A stretch of DNA of 64,000 nt from Vitrella brassicaformis (Eukaryota; Sar; Vitrellaceae). The DNA lies in NCBI GenBank assembly GCA_001179505.1, contig CDMY01000275.1:312233-376232 (forward strand), in the 5' to 3' direction. Below, in pieces: positions 10,861 to 25,500 of this stretch; position 1 is the first letter of the stretch; every line of letters starts with the position of its first letter. The notes beneath the pieces are model-generated. The model made no database searches. It saw only the letters and a program-made list of their open reading frames with translations, and was not told where the DNA came from. Position numbers and translations under genes: made by a program.

Positions 10861-13800
10861 CACATGTGTGTCTGTGACGGTGTGTCGTGTCGGCTCGGTG
10901 CCTGCCTGCCGTGTTCACTCACTCCCTGCCATCCATCCATCCATCCATATTGCCATACTGTTTACCATATTTTGTCTTTTCTGTAGTTGGATGCGATGAA
11001 TGGAATGACCTTCTTCATCGATATGCGCTTGCCCGTCTTGTAGTCCCCCTGCAGCCGGCCTCGCAGCGTGGGCTCCAGGATCAACCGCAGCTGCTCGCAC
11101 AATGCCGTGGCGTGCATCACCGTCTCGGCCTCCAACTCACGCCACAACGCTGCACACACACAGAGAGAGAAACACCCGACGGACAATCCCCACACCACAC
11201 CCGGCTCGGGGCGCACCAGCCTTCCCTCACGAAAGGTACCTTGCGCAGCGGTCTCTGTGAGTCCCCCACCACCCCCACCAATCCCCTCCTTGTCTGCGGC
11301 ATCTTCGGTCGTATCCACAAGTGCTGCTGCGGCCTCGGCGTCCTCCATCTCCACATCGATGTCGACCAGCTGCTCGCCGACCCTCAAGCCACCCCCACCG
11401 CTGTCATCTACAGGGCCCCGCTGTCGGCGACGGTAGGTGTCTAGGAGGCTGGCCTCGTTGTCGGTGCCACTGCCTTGTGCCGCCTCGTCGGGCTGGTCGG
11501 GTGATGTGTGCGCCTTGTCTCGTGAGGCCTGGTTGAGGGGGCGGTGGGGGAGGGCTGCATCGGGGGTGGTGTCTGATGACACATGCGGCAGTCACAGAGC
11601 CCGTCGATGGATGGACGCGACGCGTGTGGGTGCGCACCGCACCTTGCCGCATTTGGTCGCTTTCGTCTTGCTTCTTGTCGGTGTCCATTGCTGAGTCGTC
11701 TTCCTGCTCCTCCATCACACTGAACCTGCAGAACCACACACACACACACACACAGAGTCATGCGACGCAGCCAGCGGTTTCTTCTCTGTCTTACTTGAGG
11801 TGTTGTTGTTCGATGGCGTCGGACTGCACCTCTGCAGCACCCTGCAGCTTGCTCGTCTCATCCATCTCAAACGCACCATGACCTGCAAGGCAGGACAGGA
11901 CAGCCCCACAACAGTGACGCGACGGCCGGCGACTGTCTGTCAACCCGGCTGGCTGTTGTCTCTCTTACCGTGTTCGAGTGTGTCTGGAGCGCTCTCCTCG
12001 ACCGGCCCCGCCTCGTCGGGATTCTGCTCCTCACCGCCTGCAAGCGACACACACATATAGCGGTGCAAGGAAGACTTATGCATGCGATGTCGCCTACCTT
12101 GTTGCTGGAGTGCCACTTTCTGCAGCCATCGTTCCGTCATCTCCACAGGGTCACGCAGCGGGTTGGGGATACGGGGCGGCGGACGGCTGCGGACCGATGG
12201 GAAGGGATGGGCAGAGAGAAAACGTGAAATGAATGACAAGGGCAGCTCTCGGCCCCTGTGTAGGGAGGGTACCGATGGGAGGGTCTGTCTGTCTGTCTGT
12301 GTGTACCTTCTGTTGGCGGCGTCTTGCTGTTGTTGCTGCTGGCTGATGGTCTGCGCCCCCTGGTCGGACATGGCAGCAGCGGTGCCACGCTGGGACACCT
12401 GCACACACAATATATATATGACAAATGCCCACGTCTGTAGGTCGGTGTGTGTGTGTGTGTGTGTGTGTGCAGCCAATGGTGAGTGCCTACATACGTTAGA
12501 GTCGTTTGGCGGCAGCATGTCCTTCATCGACTCATCCACATCCTGCGATGCGATCCACCGATCCACCAATCAAATCAGCCCACTCACTCACCGATCAGTG
12601 AATAAAACCATAGTGGTGTTTGTCTGTGTGTGTGTCATATGGTATGGTTACTGACTGCATCAGATGAAGCCTCCTCATCGAGAGCCTGGTCTCCCCTCTC
12701 CGTCGACATGACACCAAAGGCAGTGGTCGGCTGCACGCACCGAATACATCACATCCACACACATAAGTACCTAACCTGGCCGCTCAGCTGGTGCGGCCAC
12801 GCTGAATATATACCTGAGGTTTGTCTTGACGCCTTGCAGATGTGCCGAGGTTCTCCTCCTGCTGCTGGTGGTTGTCCTCCGCCTCTACCCCCTCATCGCC
12901 CACGTCACGCATCGTCGCGTCGGCCGCTGCACACACACGTACAAGTAGAGACGAACAAGACAAGACGTCAGCACTAGCCAGCTGGTCATGCGACCATGCA
13001 GTGTGCATCTGTGGTGTGGTTGGTGTGTATGTATGGTGTGTTTGGCCTCAGCGTGTGAGCTTTGTCTATGTGGGCGAAGCAACCTTCTCGAGGACTCCGT
13101 CATCCCACACAACGCATGTGTGGTCAGAGGCCTCTTGTCGCTAGCGTACGACGATCATCCCAGGCAGCTGGCTACCTACACACCTACCTAACTACCTGAC
13201 TACCTGTCAGTCTCTCTGTCTGTCTGTCTGTCTGCCATGCATGCGCCCTGTGAGCCCACCTCCGTGTGCCAGCGGCTCTGGTGGTGGTGGTGGTTGCTGA
13301 TGCTCCATGTCATCTGCACTTGGCGCCTCCCCCCGACGCCGCGACTCGTCAACATCTGAACACACACACACAGGCGTGGTACTGTGGTCGTGAAATGTCA
13401 CGTGAGGGGTACCTACCCAGGCCATCAGTGTCGTCCGTCTGGGGCGCCTGCTCCTGCTCCTGCTCCTCTTCTTGCTGTTGTCCTGTGGGCTCGTTGTCCT
13501 CAGGCCCCTCACCCTCACCCATCGGCTGATCTTCCAGTTGGCCGCCCGCCTCTTGCTCCTCAGCCTGGCCAGTGTCTTTACCCTCTGGTTCACTGTGCTG
13601 CTGCTCAAGGGACTTTCCGAGCTCTTCTTCTGGTTGCTCTTGGTCCTTGTCTAAGTCGATGTCGCCCTCGTCACCCTCCAGAGTGATGTCCTTATGTGCC
13701 ACCACACACAGACACACACGTGTGCTGTGCGTGCATCCTGTCTATTGTCCGGTGTCGTGATAGCTACCTTACCTTGTCGAGGTCGAAGTCCTCCCCCTCG

Positions 13801-16800
13801 GCCTGCTGCTCCTCGCCGCCCTTGTCGGTGTCCCGTTTGGGCAGGTGGGCTTGGTACTTGTCCGCCTCGTCATCGCCGCGGTCACCCTCATCTGCTGCAC
13901 CATCCTCGCGCTCCTCGTCCTCGTCACGGCTGGGCTCATCGGTGCCGCCCTGGTCTTGGCCGTCTCCTCTTGGTTCGCCCTGCTTCTCTTGCTCCTCCTC
14001 CTGGGCGACGGTGTCGGTCTCGCCAGCCCGTTTGCCGCCTGCAGAGAGAGCAGTAAGTGTATGGGGCGATGGGTGGGTGGGTGGGTGGGTGCCTGTCCTG
14101 TGTGGTGCGGGCGGCTGGCTCTCTGTGTGTGGTGTGTGCACCTTTGGCGGTAATGTCCTCGGACTTGTTGTCCCTTTCTTGGCCTTCCGCAGTGTCGTCC
14201 TGGTCATCGTCTTGTGTGTCGCTGCCCTCCCAGAGCTTCTCGTCCAGCTGACCGCCCTCGCTCAGGTCAACTTGACCTACATTAGTTAGAAACAGCATAG
14301 CATCACATCGATCTGTGTTGATGGATGGCCTTAATTCACCTTTCGTCCGGTCGGCCTTGTCTTCCTCCTCCTCGTTATGCTCGTCTTGCTGGTCCTCCTG
14401 TGCGTCGGGCTGCGGCTTGTTCTGCATCTCGCCCTCGAAGTCGAAGGACACTTCCATGGCCGTATCCTTCTCGTCCTGAATGCCAGCCAGCATCGTCAAC
14501 ACGCACGTGATCTGCCTGCCTGCCTGTCAGAGTCATGTCATGCGGTGCTATGCTACGTCACTCACGTCTTTCTGGTGGCCTTCCGGCCGGGCCGACTCGT
14601 CACCCTTGAGACCTGACAAATGAGCCGTGACACGACACGACACGACACAAGACACACACACCGTGTGCTGTGCACACACCATGCATGTTTAGGTGTAGTG
14701 TGTGTACCCAGCCCCCCGCCCCGCCCCCGCTCGGTGCACCACATACGTACCTTCCATGGTGTGTTCCTCCTCTATCTCCTCCGTCACGTCCTTCATGCCC
14801 TCTCCCTCGCCCAGACCAGTGCCCCCCACCCACTCATCCCCACCCTCCCCCTCTCCGGCACCCTCCACCTCCTTGGCCTTGTCCACACAAAACCCCTTCT
14901 CATACAGCAGATGGACCACCTGCAGCACCCTCACCGACAGCGACGCAACACCGCTGAAGGTGTCGGCCGCCGTGAGCAGGAGGGCCTCTGCGAGGAGGAT
15001 GACTTGCCGGATGAAGGGCGCGGCGGGGTGGAGGGCTGTGGGGAGGTAGTCGGCGAGAGTGGTGTCTGCTGTGGCGTTGTCGAGGTGGTGTTGGAGGGCG
15101 GTGAGGAGGGGTGAGAGGGGGAGGGTCTCTTCTAGTGGTCGCGCATCGGAGAGATCGGGGGCCGGGTAGGTGGACTCAGGGTCCGTCGACTGGCCGTCGG
15201 ATGAGACAAAGAGGCACTGAAACAGACAGACAGGCAGACAGACAGCGCACGGCAAGTGTCGTGTCTGACCATGTTTGCGTGCCCAAATCCATCCATCCAT
15301 ACCAGGACTGGTACGTACCTTGTCATCGCTCTTGACAGCAGTTTGGATCGCCAGCAGGCAGGCTTGCACCAGCCTCCCCTGGCCCTCAACGTGCCCCTCA
15401 GTGTTTGTGATGTCTTGACCCCCTCTGCATCTGTCGACCTGTCGCAGCAGCTCCCCACGCCCAGCCTGCAGCGCCGTCACAGCCCCTCTCACACCCCTCA
15501 CGGCCGCCGACGGGAGGTCCACCAGTGCATCGAGTCGAGACAGAAGCGCCTCGTCAACACACGCGCACACGGCACTCACCCTCTCCCGCCACCCTTGCAG
15601 CGTGTCAACCGACACGCGCATCTTGTCAGCATCTCCGCGATAGTCGTGTCTTGTGAGCAGCTGGTACTCGCAGCTGTCGACCACCTGCCGCTTGGCCATG
15701 TCAATCACGGGCACGCACTTGACCATCGCACTCGCCACCTTCCTCTGAGCTTCGGCAGCCCCCGTGCCGCCGGCCAGCTGCCGTGTCCACTCGTCCGCAT
15801 GTCGGTCGAGCAGAGACTCGTCGATGAGTGGCGGGAGGGACTGCTGCAGCGCCTCGGGCGACATGGGTGTCGTAGCCGTGTCACCGAATAGCGCGATGGT
15901 CTGGAGGAAGCTCTCCTCCAGATGGGTGAGGGCCGATGTGATGGAGTGGATGAGGTGGGAGGGGACGGCGAGGGAAGGGCCTGAGAGGAGGGGGTGTGCG
16001 GCGAGGCAGAGGTGCTGCAGGCGGGATGCATAGCCGAAACACCGCTGCTGGTGACGCATCGACGCGTGGAGAAGGGATGCACTAATCCCTGTCAGTCAGG
16101 ACACACACACAGGGAGGACTGAGTGATGGACGTGCACTGCACTGCACTGCCCTGCACGCCACGCACCTGAGAGCCGTTGGTACTCGTGTTGTATGTCTGG
16201 GTGCGGCTGTGTCTGCTGCAGCTTCAGGAAGATGTGGAGCACGTGATACAGCTGCCCCTGGCCCTCACACAGGATGCCCTGGATCGCCCGGTGGGCGCCA
16301 TCCGACAGTGAGCCATGCAGCAGCAGGGGCTGTGCGGACGGGGGCCAGGGTGTTGGCGTGGGGCTGCTGGTGAAAAAGGCTGACACGTCGGCGGCCGACC
16401 TGCCGCCCTGCGCCAGGTGTTTGATGCCGAGAGACTGCAGCTCCTGTCGGAGGGACAGCAGCTGCCGACGTTTCAATGACGCAGACATGTCCTGCAGACC
16501 AGAGAGACCCACAGCACAACACAAACCCTCCCTCTCTCAGTGCCGATTCAGACAGCAGCGGATGGAATCTTACGAAGCTAACCTGGAGGTTTCTGAGTGT
16601 GTCTTTGATGGCAGCGCATATCGACTCGGTCAGCTCACCGGCAGCTGTGGGAAGGAACACACATCGATGGGATGCAACATCAAGACACACTCAGGGCCAG
16701 CCATCGATGGTTGTGGTGTGTGTTTCTTATATTTCCTACCTGGCTGCCGCACCCCATGGACCCTCTGCAGCACCCGCCTGCGCACCAGACTCACCTGCAC

Positions 16801-18655
16801 ACACACACACACACACATACACTCACTCCCGTAATAGCTTGGCGCACACAGCCAGTGGGTGCGTACCATTCTGTGTGTGAGGGCGGGTGACCGAGCAGCG
16901 ACGGCTTGCTCGTTCCTCCAGAAGGTATCCCCCTCAGCCACCCCCACCGCCCCATCGCCGGCATCCACCGTACCCTCACCCGCCACAGGCGCAACGGAAG
17001 GGAGCTCATCCGAGGGCAGCACAGCGGCCTCCTCCAGGAAGGCAAACCTGCTCCTCTCCTCATCGTCAGCAGTGCCTTCGTTGTCGCCTCTGGTAGACGT
17101 GTCTGGTGGTGGTGCTGATGCGGCGGTGAGGTGCGTGTGGTCGTGCTGCGCCTGGTAGCTCACTATGTGGGGGTCGCAGGGCTCCTGAGGATAGATAGCC
17201 AGGATGGGATGGATGAAGTGATGTCATGCATGCCATGCAGGGCGGAGGGAAGAAAAGTGTGTGTGAGGGTTCGCTTACCTTGAGGGCGTCGTCGAACCGT
17301 GTGATGGCCTTCTTGAGCTGATGGTGACTCCGGTGAACAGCCCTGACGCCAAAAAAGAAGTCGACAATGCAATGCATACCTTACCTTCGTCTGTTGGTCG
17401 TGCAGTGCAGACGTGCTCGCTGGCGTACTCTTTGAGTGCGATGTGGTTGCTGAGGTCCCATCTGGTCAGCTGCACCAGCTCCCGCACCTCTTTGTCCATC
17501 TCCCGCCGCGCCTTCTGCAACGCACCCTCCACCGCCTCACACCACACCCGACCGTAAGCTGCCACATGACACGCCGCCCGACCCATGGCCCGCTCATGCG
17601 CACGCTCAGACGACGCAAACAACCGCCCACACGCTTCCAGCAAATGGATGCGCGTGTCAAACTGCCCCAGGGGGGCCAGCCGCAGGAACTTCATGAGCTG
17701 GTCCACCACCTGCCGGACGGTGTCGTCACTGGGGGCTTTGTTGGCATCTGTTGTGTCTGCATCTGTTGTGTCTGGTGGGTCAGCGAGCAGGTTGATGAGG
17801 TGTGGGAGGGCTGCAAGCGCTTCGTCGGCCCATCGCTCTTCACGGAAGTGTCTCAGAGTGCGCCATTCCTCCAACTCACGCTGACGCAGACGAATCACCT
17901 GTGTGTGAGGCAGGGCAGGCAGGATGACACACACCACACGATGATCGATCATAAGGGTATTGTCAGCTCCGTGCAGTGCGTGGGGGTCCGTCCGTACCTG
18001 TCGCTCGACGGCCTCGAGGCCCTTTCGTAAGGACACCTCGCGACTTGCACGGGATTCCCACAACTGTGCTCGTTCAAGTAAGGCCTCCAACGCTGTGAGG
18101 ACCGCCGCCGCCGGCGTACGGAACAGGGGCGCCTGGGAGATCTTCTCCACCTATCACATCACATATATCACATAGCGACAGACAAGACAGCAGCGATTAG
18201 ATTGCCTGCCTCATCTCATGTCTGTCATGCATCGATCGCATCGATCGCATCCTCCCCCACCATTTGTTTGACGCCGATGAGTGCCGGCTGGTCAGGGTAG
18301 ATGTCCATGACCCGCTCCGCATCCTCACCCACCCTCTGCACCGCCGGCCACACGGAGCCCACCAGAGAAGGGTTGGAGGTGGAGTAGAAGGACGAGGCGC
18401 CGCTCTGCACAGTTCGCTGCACCCCGATGCCCTTCCGCCGCAGGTGCACGAACCGCATCTTCTTGGCACGCTCACGATGCAGCCGCCGCCTCTCCGCCTT
18501 CAACGCCGCCTCGGCGTCTTCCTGCTGTCCGGTGGCCTCATCCTCGTCTTGTCCGTCCGTCTCACCAAGCATTTCTCGCAACTGGTCATCCTCTCTCTGT
18601 TTCACACGTGACATCACACCAGGCAGGCAGGCATATACGCCACGCCCATCTCCTG

Positions 18656-18686
<31 letters not shown>

Positions 18687-19502
18687 GTGCCTGTGTGCCT
18701 GTGTGGCTGGCGGATGTTGCCCTGCCCACCTGTGCGAGTCGTGAGGTGTCGATTGCGAGCGCTTCGCGGCAGGTGATGAGCGTCGCCAGCACCCCGGGGC
18801 TGCCGTAGTCGTCAAAGGCGGGAGGCAACAGGAAGCGGCTAGTGGTGGGACCCTGCTGTTGCCCTTGAGCTCCTCCTGTGTGGTCCACACCGGGGGCCGG
18901 CATGCAGGTCTCTAGGAGGCCCATGTGGAGGGCCACTGAAGCCTGACAGACAGACAGACAGACAGACACGCACAGCGCACCAACGCCCGCGGAACGTTGT
19001 GAGTGAATGAGACGAGCGTGTCTGTCGGTGCCAGGTGGCACATCACATACCTGCAAGGCGACTCGTCTCTGGCGCAGGAGGCCTTGCAGGTGTATCGACC
19101 CAGCTGTCAGGTCCGGGCTGGCTGCCTTCTTGTCCTCCGTCAGAGTCGCCACCAGCAGCCTCCCCGCCTCCCGAGCCATGGCCTTGCCGCCGGTCGGCCC
19201 TCCAGGCACCTCTTCTTGGCCTTGGGGCGGGGGTAGTGGGGAGCTGTTGTCTTGATGCGTGGGCTGACGGTCCTCCATTTCGACGTCGGCCTCGTCGGGC
19301 AGCGTGAGGTCGCCGAAGAAGGTCTGTGCGGCCCTCTGGGAGGAAGGGAAGAGCTCCTGCACCTCAGCATCGTCATCCACGGTGGGGGTACCGTCGTCCC
19401 TGTCACCTCCCACATCCTGTTGGAATGCGGCCTGTTTCTGCCGCTCCTTCTCTCGCTCATCACGCCACTCGGCCGACCACAAGACGCCTAGCTGCACACA
19501 CA

Positions 19503-19537
<35 letters not shown>

Positions 19538-22500
19538 GGAGAGAGAGAGAGAAACATGCATCACAAGACATTCAACACACGGCAGCGTCCAATGAAAGGC
19601 TCACCTTTCGCAGCAGGGCTCGCAGCGTGTGTGCAATGGGCCCTTGGGCGATGTTGCTTCCACTCCTCCCTGCCGCCGCCCACCGCAGCAGCCATGTCAA
19701 CAGAGCGTCGGGCCCGATGACCGCACTCGACAAGACCACGTCTCTGCGAGATGCAACAGAGTGCACGGGACACTGGAAGAAGGTCCTCGTCTCGGCCAAG
19801 ACCGCCGCGACACCCACACCAGCTGGAGGCTGTGCCACAGGGCAGTGCTGCGGCAGCTGGACGAGATGCAGGCCGTGTATGTGGGCGTGGATGCCGACAG
19901 CAATGGACTGTGACACGTCTGGGAAGAGTGGGTGTCGCTGCTCAAACTCCTCCAAGAATCGCTGGCCGAATGCCGTCAGTGTGGCGATTCCCGCTGCTGA
20001 CACGGGCTGTGGCTGGGGGAGGGGCGACGCCGTGTCGTCGGCCATAGCCACCACAGCCGGGTACACAGGCAGCATCCAAGACACCCTGCAACCGACACAC
20101 ACACACAGATGGATGGATGGATGGATGCATGGATGATGGAGGGTGGGTGGGTGCATGTGTGTCAGAGTCTGACTCACTTGTCGGTCGAGCATACGTCGCT
20201 CACGAACTGCTGCAGCGACCGCCGCATCTGCTCCAGCACCTCCTGCTCACCCGCACACGCCTGCCCCGCCGCCGCCGCCGCCGACACCATCCTCCCCTCA
20301 CTGTCCATCCACACGGATCCGGCGAGCGCGTCCGAGGGCATGGGAGGAAGGGGCGGCCGCAGGAAACTCCGCTGCTCCAGGTACCGCAGCAGTCTGGCCT
20401 GGTCGGCCTCCTGCTCCCTCACGTCGGCACAGTCAGACCACGACGGCAGCATGCCCGGCTGGCAGACCGTTTGCAGCTCAAGCAGGCGGCGCTGCTCGGT
20501 GGTCTTGGTTAGCTGCACCTGGGCCTCCTGTCGTCTCAGGGTGATCTCCAGTGACGCAGCCGCCCACGCACCGTAGCTGTCGGCAGCGTTGGCCACCCGC
20601 CACAGGCCAGCCAAGACCCACAGGACCCCTCGCCAGTAGGCTTCAACCGACGGGTCGGCCGTCGCAGCGTCCCTCGCTCGGTGGACCAGCCGAGCTAGAA
20701 TTGCGACAATCGGGAGGGCAAATCGCTTCAGTGTCCCGTCGGTCTGGTTTGTGGTCTCCTTCATCTTGTTGCTGATCTCAGTGATGGCGGCGAGTGCTGC
20801 GGTGGTCTCTTCTGCTGGGGCGGGCGAGTGCCCTGTGAATACGGCTGTGATGGACTCCAGCAGTGGCAGGTCATCTGTGTCGAGGACGGAGGGCATGAGG
20901 GCTTCGACCATGGCCATGAGTATGCACCAGTCGTCGTCTGTGGCACATTGATGGGGACGGGGACCGGTAGTGCTCGATGACGCTGGTGGCGATGACGGGG
21001 GCCTCTCCTCCTCACGGTGAAGCTGCACGCACCAGAAACACACACACTGTCTGCCTGGCCTACATGTCTGACCTGTATGTGTCAGTCACGGCTCCTTCCT
21101 TCACTCACCCAGAATGGCGGTGATTTGCAGTAGAGTCGTGTGACGGCCGACAGGTGTCGGTGCACGGCATCGGCGCTCGATATGGGGGCCGTCGCCATCA
21201 CCTCCGAGCAGTACCGCAGGGAGAAGCTCGAACGATACCCCGTCGTAACCACCGCCGAGAGGGCGGGAAGATCCCTCTCACCGGTTGTAGAGGGCTCATC
21301 CTTTCCGGCTTGTCTTGCCTCCTCAGCCACAGGATCTGCATCATCCCCTGCCGTGAGAAAGGCCGCCGTGTGGTCGGCAGCAAGGTGGTTGAGGCCTCGG
21401 AGGGCAAACGCCATTGCCCGAAAGCCAGCCGAAAACAGCTGCCGCGTCAAGTGTGGTTGGTGGCTGGTGGCTGTGTGGCTGTCGAGGGTGAACTTCAGCT
21501 CCAATGCCGCTGCGTGGCCCTGCAGCAACGCCGAGATGGTATGAGAGAGGGACAGGCCGGGGCGGCCGGCGTCGTCTGGGAAGGGCGGATCATCCCGGAA
21601 GCCGTGGAGTAGTGTGCTCGCGTGGGAGATGAGGACAGAGATGGCGTCGAGGATTTGTAGGCCATGGTGCCGCATTGTGTCTGCTGTCTTGTTGCGGCCA
21701 ATGGCGACGATGCGGCTGGTGAGCGTGCAGAGCGTTGCGAATAGGTGGATCACCGTGAAGAGCATGAAGTGGCGGTGCTCCCTAGTGATGGTGAAATGTG
21801 GACGACGTGTATCTCTCGCCCCTCGTGTGGGTGGTGTGTGTGGGGCTCCCAGGAGGCTCCTCTCCACAGCCTCCTCGACCCGCCCGGCCTCAACAGAACG
21901 GTTGCACCACCTACCACACCACACCACAGCACGCAATCAATGGTCATGTCATGTGCGCCTCTTCCCTGCCCTCAATGCACTCACTGCACACTGTGCCCCA
22001 TGTGCCCCACTCAGGTACCTGAGTGCGTGACAGCTGCCGAGGGTGGCGAGGAGGGTGGTGGCGCCCGGCGTCATCACTCCAATGCCGCTTCCATCTCCTC
22101 CACCGATTGGGGTGCTTCCCTTCCTCCGTGCCTCATTCGTCGCGCGCCTGAGAGCCGCCTGGACGTGTGACAGCACACCGTCCCTCGCTGGCTTGTCGTC
22201 CTCTTCCTCCACCACCATCATATCGCCCTCGTCTTTGTCCGGATGATGCAGCCACAGCCCCTCCCGGATGGAGCACAGGATGAGCCGTTCCAGGACGTAT
22301 CCACGCACCGACTGGTAGGGGGGCTGCAGGCCGTGCAGAGAGAAGCCATCCACTCGGGCCGACCCGCCGACAAGACCACCGCACGGGTCGCGTCTGTCAC
22401 AGAGGCGATCGACTCGTGTCAGGATGCCCGTCAGGGCTGTCAGCGATGGGGGTAGCTGCTGCACTGGCCGTGAGTCCCTGCACAGGAGCGTCAGGTGGCC

Positions 22501-25500
22501 TTCGCACTGCTTGAGGTGGCTGTGTAGATCGCCCGCGACAAGCCGGAAGGCCGCCTGGATGCCGTTCCATGCTGTCGCTGCGTCCTTCATCGACACAAAC
22601 GTGGCCCCGGTCAGCAGTTCCACTAGCCGTGACATGCACTGCACGGCGGCGCGGGCGTGAAAGGCCACCTCCACCGCCTTGAGGTCCTCCAAGCCAGCTC
22701 CTCGAGCAACTGAAATGGCATCCTCGGCCAGCTGAATAATCCCCCTTGCATCGCTCCGCATAGCGGTCGGTGTGGCGGCGGACAGGCCTATGTGTGGCAG
22801 CCGCTGCAGAGCCACCCGCTGCTCCTCAAACCGCTGGACCAGCCGGAGAAGCGAGTCAGGCTGCTGCCCCTCTGTTGAGACCGATCCGAGCACCAGCCGC
22901 TGCCGAAGGTCACACTCCGCTCTCGCAAGCCGCGCCGTCTCCCGTGCGACGGCTAGTGACCCCACTGCAGCCGTCAACGATACTGGTGAAGTGGTCCTGT
23001 GCGCGTCGCCTTGGTGTCTGTTTGTTAGGGAGAGGACCCTGCCTAAGGAGACCGACTGGAGCGTCATGTGAGGCAGCCGACCTAGATCCTCAGTGCTGGT
23101 CTCCCGCCAGGAGCTGCCACTGCTGCCTTCAGCAGCCACTTGCAGAATGAGCTTCATGGTGGGCGAGGCAGCGAACGGAGCCGAGGAGAGGTATGTCGTG
23201 TGCTGTAGGAGCCGCGCTGCATCCGAAACATAGCCGTTCTGGATAATGCTCGCCAGTATTGACCCCTCGCCGCTCAGGTCGGCATCCTCAGCTGATGGGG
23301 TGGTTGCCAAGACGGACATCAGCTTCTCCATGCTGTCACGGGTATCAGTCAGGGCCACGGCGGTCCCCTCCATCGCCCGCAGTGCCAGGATGGAGAGGAT
23401 GGCCGAGCCGCCCGTGAGAGGCGCCACACAGCTGGCAATGAAGCTCTCCTCCAGCAACGACCCATCCCCCCCATCGCAAGTCGACACCCGACGGACAGCC
23501 AATGCGTCGGCCCATCTCCGCAAGTGGCCCCAGTCCACGACGCAGCGATGCGAGTGGGCGCTGTGCACAGCCCCCCTGGCATGCTCGGCCAGCCCTCTAA
23601 GCATCTCGCCGACCTCTTCTGAGGCTTCCGAAGTGTTGGTGTCGACGTGGTGGCTTCGGCTGAGATTGATCATGAGAAGCACGATGTGCGCGAGAGTGAG
23701 GACGGCCGGGAGGGAGTCGGGCTGAGGGGGGGATGTCGGCCGGGAAGAGTTGAACACCCGCATGCCATCGCAGCAGATGCGCAGGAAACCCAGGAGCCAC
23801 TTGCCATCCGGGATAAACAACTCAGCCAGTGCATCGGGGTGTTGGATGGCTTTGTCCAGGACGCTCCGCTCCTCGCCAGCCAGACGTTCCGCAGCAGCAG
23901 CGATGGACTTTCGGATACCGTCGACGCGCCCACATTCCTCCGGACCATGATGGCCCACTGTGTCCTTGAAGGCCCGAAAGTAGCGCCCCATGGTCTCCAG
24001 CACATCCTCCACGACACTTGTGCCCCCACCATCTGCAGTCTCTCGGGCAACCTTGTTGCTGTCTGGCAGTGCCACCCAGTGGACGTCCTGGTGCCAGAGT
24101 GAGGGCGAGGCTGCCGTGTGGTCGACGTACACCTCCATGCAGCGGTTGCGAAGGGCCCGGGACAGCTGCTGGAAGGAGGGCGCCGACACGTCGGCCGTGA
24201 AGAACACGCGGAAGGACGGATGGGGCTTGATTAAACGGGGCGTGCCACACTCAGTCAACAAGAGAAATCCTACAGACAGACCAGACGCAAAGCAATGCAA
24301 AGCAACCGGACAGACAGGACACCATTGGTAGGTACATTAATTAGAGCTAAGGGTGGGTGTGGGTCCGTCCTACCTACCATTTGGTTCGAGCAGTGAGTTG
24401 AGTCTGTCGAGGACGGCCGGTGCACTGAGGTGTGCGTTCCGCATTACCAGCCACTTGCCCTCCTCCACCGCGCGGATGAGGCACCCGTCCACCCACTCGA
24501 AGCCAACAGCACCATCACCACTGGCCGCCCGGTGGGCACACACCTGCTCCAGATGGCTGCACTCCCTCGCAAGAGACGCCAGCTCGCCGGCCATCGACGA
24601 CGAATCGGATGCCGATGGGCAGAGGAGCTCTCGCAGCTGATCCAAGACACTGTGTCGGGAGGGTCCGCTTCCTGCTGCTGCTGATGCTGCTGGGCTCGTC
24701 AGCGCTTTGACCGATTGCCGAAATGCCGCGAGCAGCTCACTCAGCTTGCAAGCGATGTGGTTGGCTGTTGGTGTGGCTGTGTCGTCATGACGGGTGGACT
24801 CGGCCAGGGAGCTGCATGCATGCCGGCACAGGATGTCCTCGGCCCTTTTGAGCAAAGTCGTCTGCAGCCGCTCTACGTCGATCTGTTCGAAGCACCCCAG
24901 CAGCTCAGTGGCGTCCATGGACGAGGTCAGGGGGATCTCCACCACGTCGGCGCAGGTCGCAGCCCCCAGCCACCGCACCAAAGAGGCCTTCCCTGATGCG
25001 GGGGGCCCCACCAGCAGGACAGGCCATGAGAGGGCCACTGCGTGTGCGATTGACGTGAGCAGAGATGCCCTGCTGTGGAGGCACGACACCGGCTTGGGCA
25101 GACAGCTGTCACCAGGGCGGGTGGCCAGCCTGAATGAATGAATGACACCACACACATCCACACATCCACATCCAGGGGCACCTGTCTGTCGGATGTCACG
25201 TCACGTTGTGCGTGTCTGTCTATCAATGACCTACCTTGGCAGTGTCGCGGTGCCCAGTGTGACGGCTGCCGGGGTGACATTGACGCCTATCGGATACAGC
25301 ACCGTGTCTTCGTACACACTACCCTGAAAGAGACAAAGGAGGAAGGGATACGTAGCGTAGCGTATCAATACCAAAACTCCCGGAATGCATTGTTTCCCGC
25401 GGACTGACTCACTGGCGGTTCGTCGTCGGATCTTGCTGCAGCTGCCCCGAGAAACCTCATGACGGGCTCCACCCTCCCCTTGGCTGCCGACAGATCGGTG

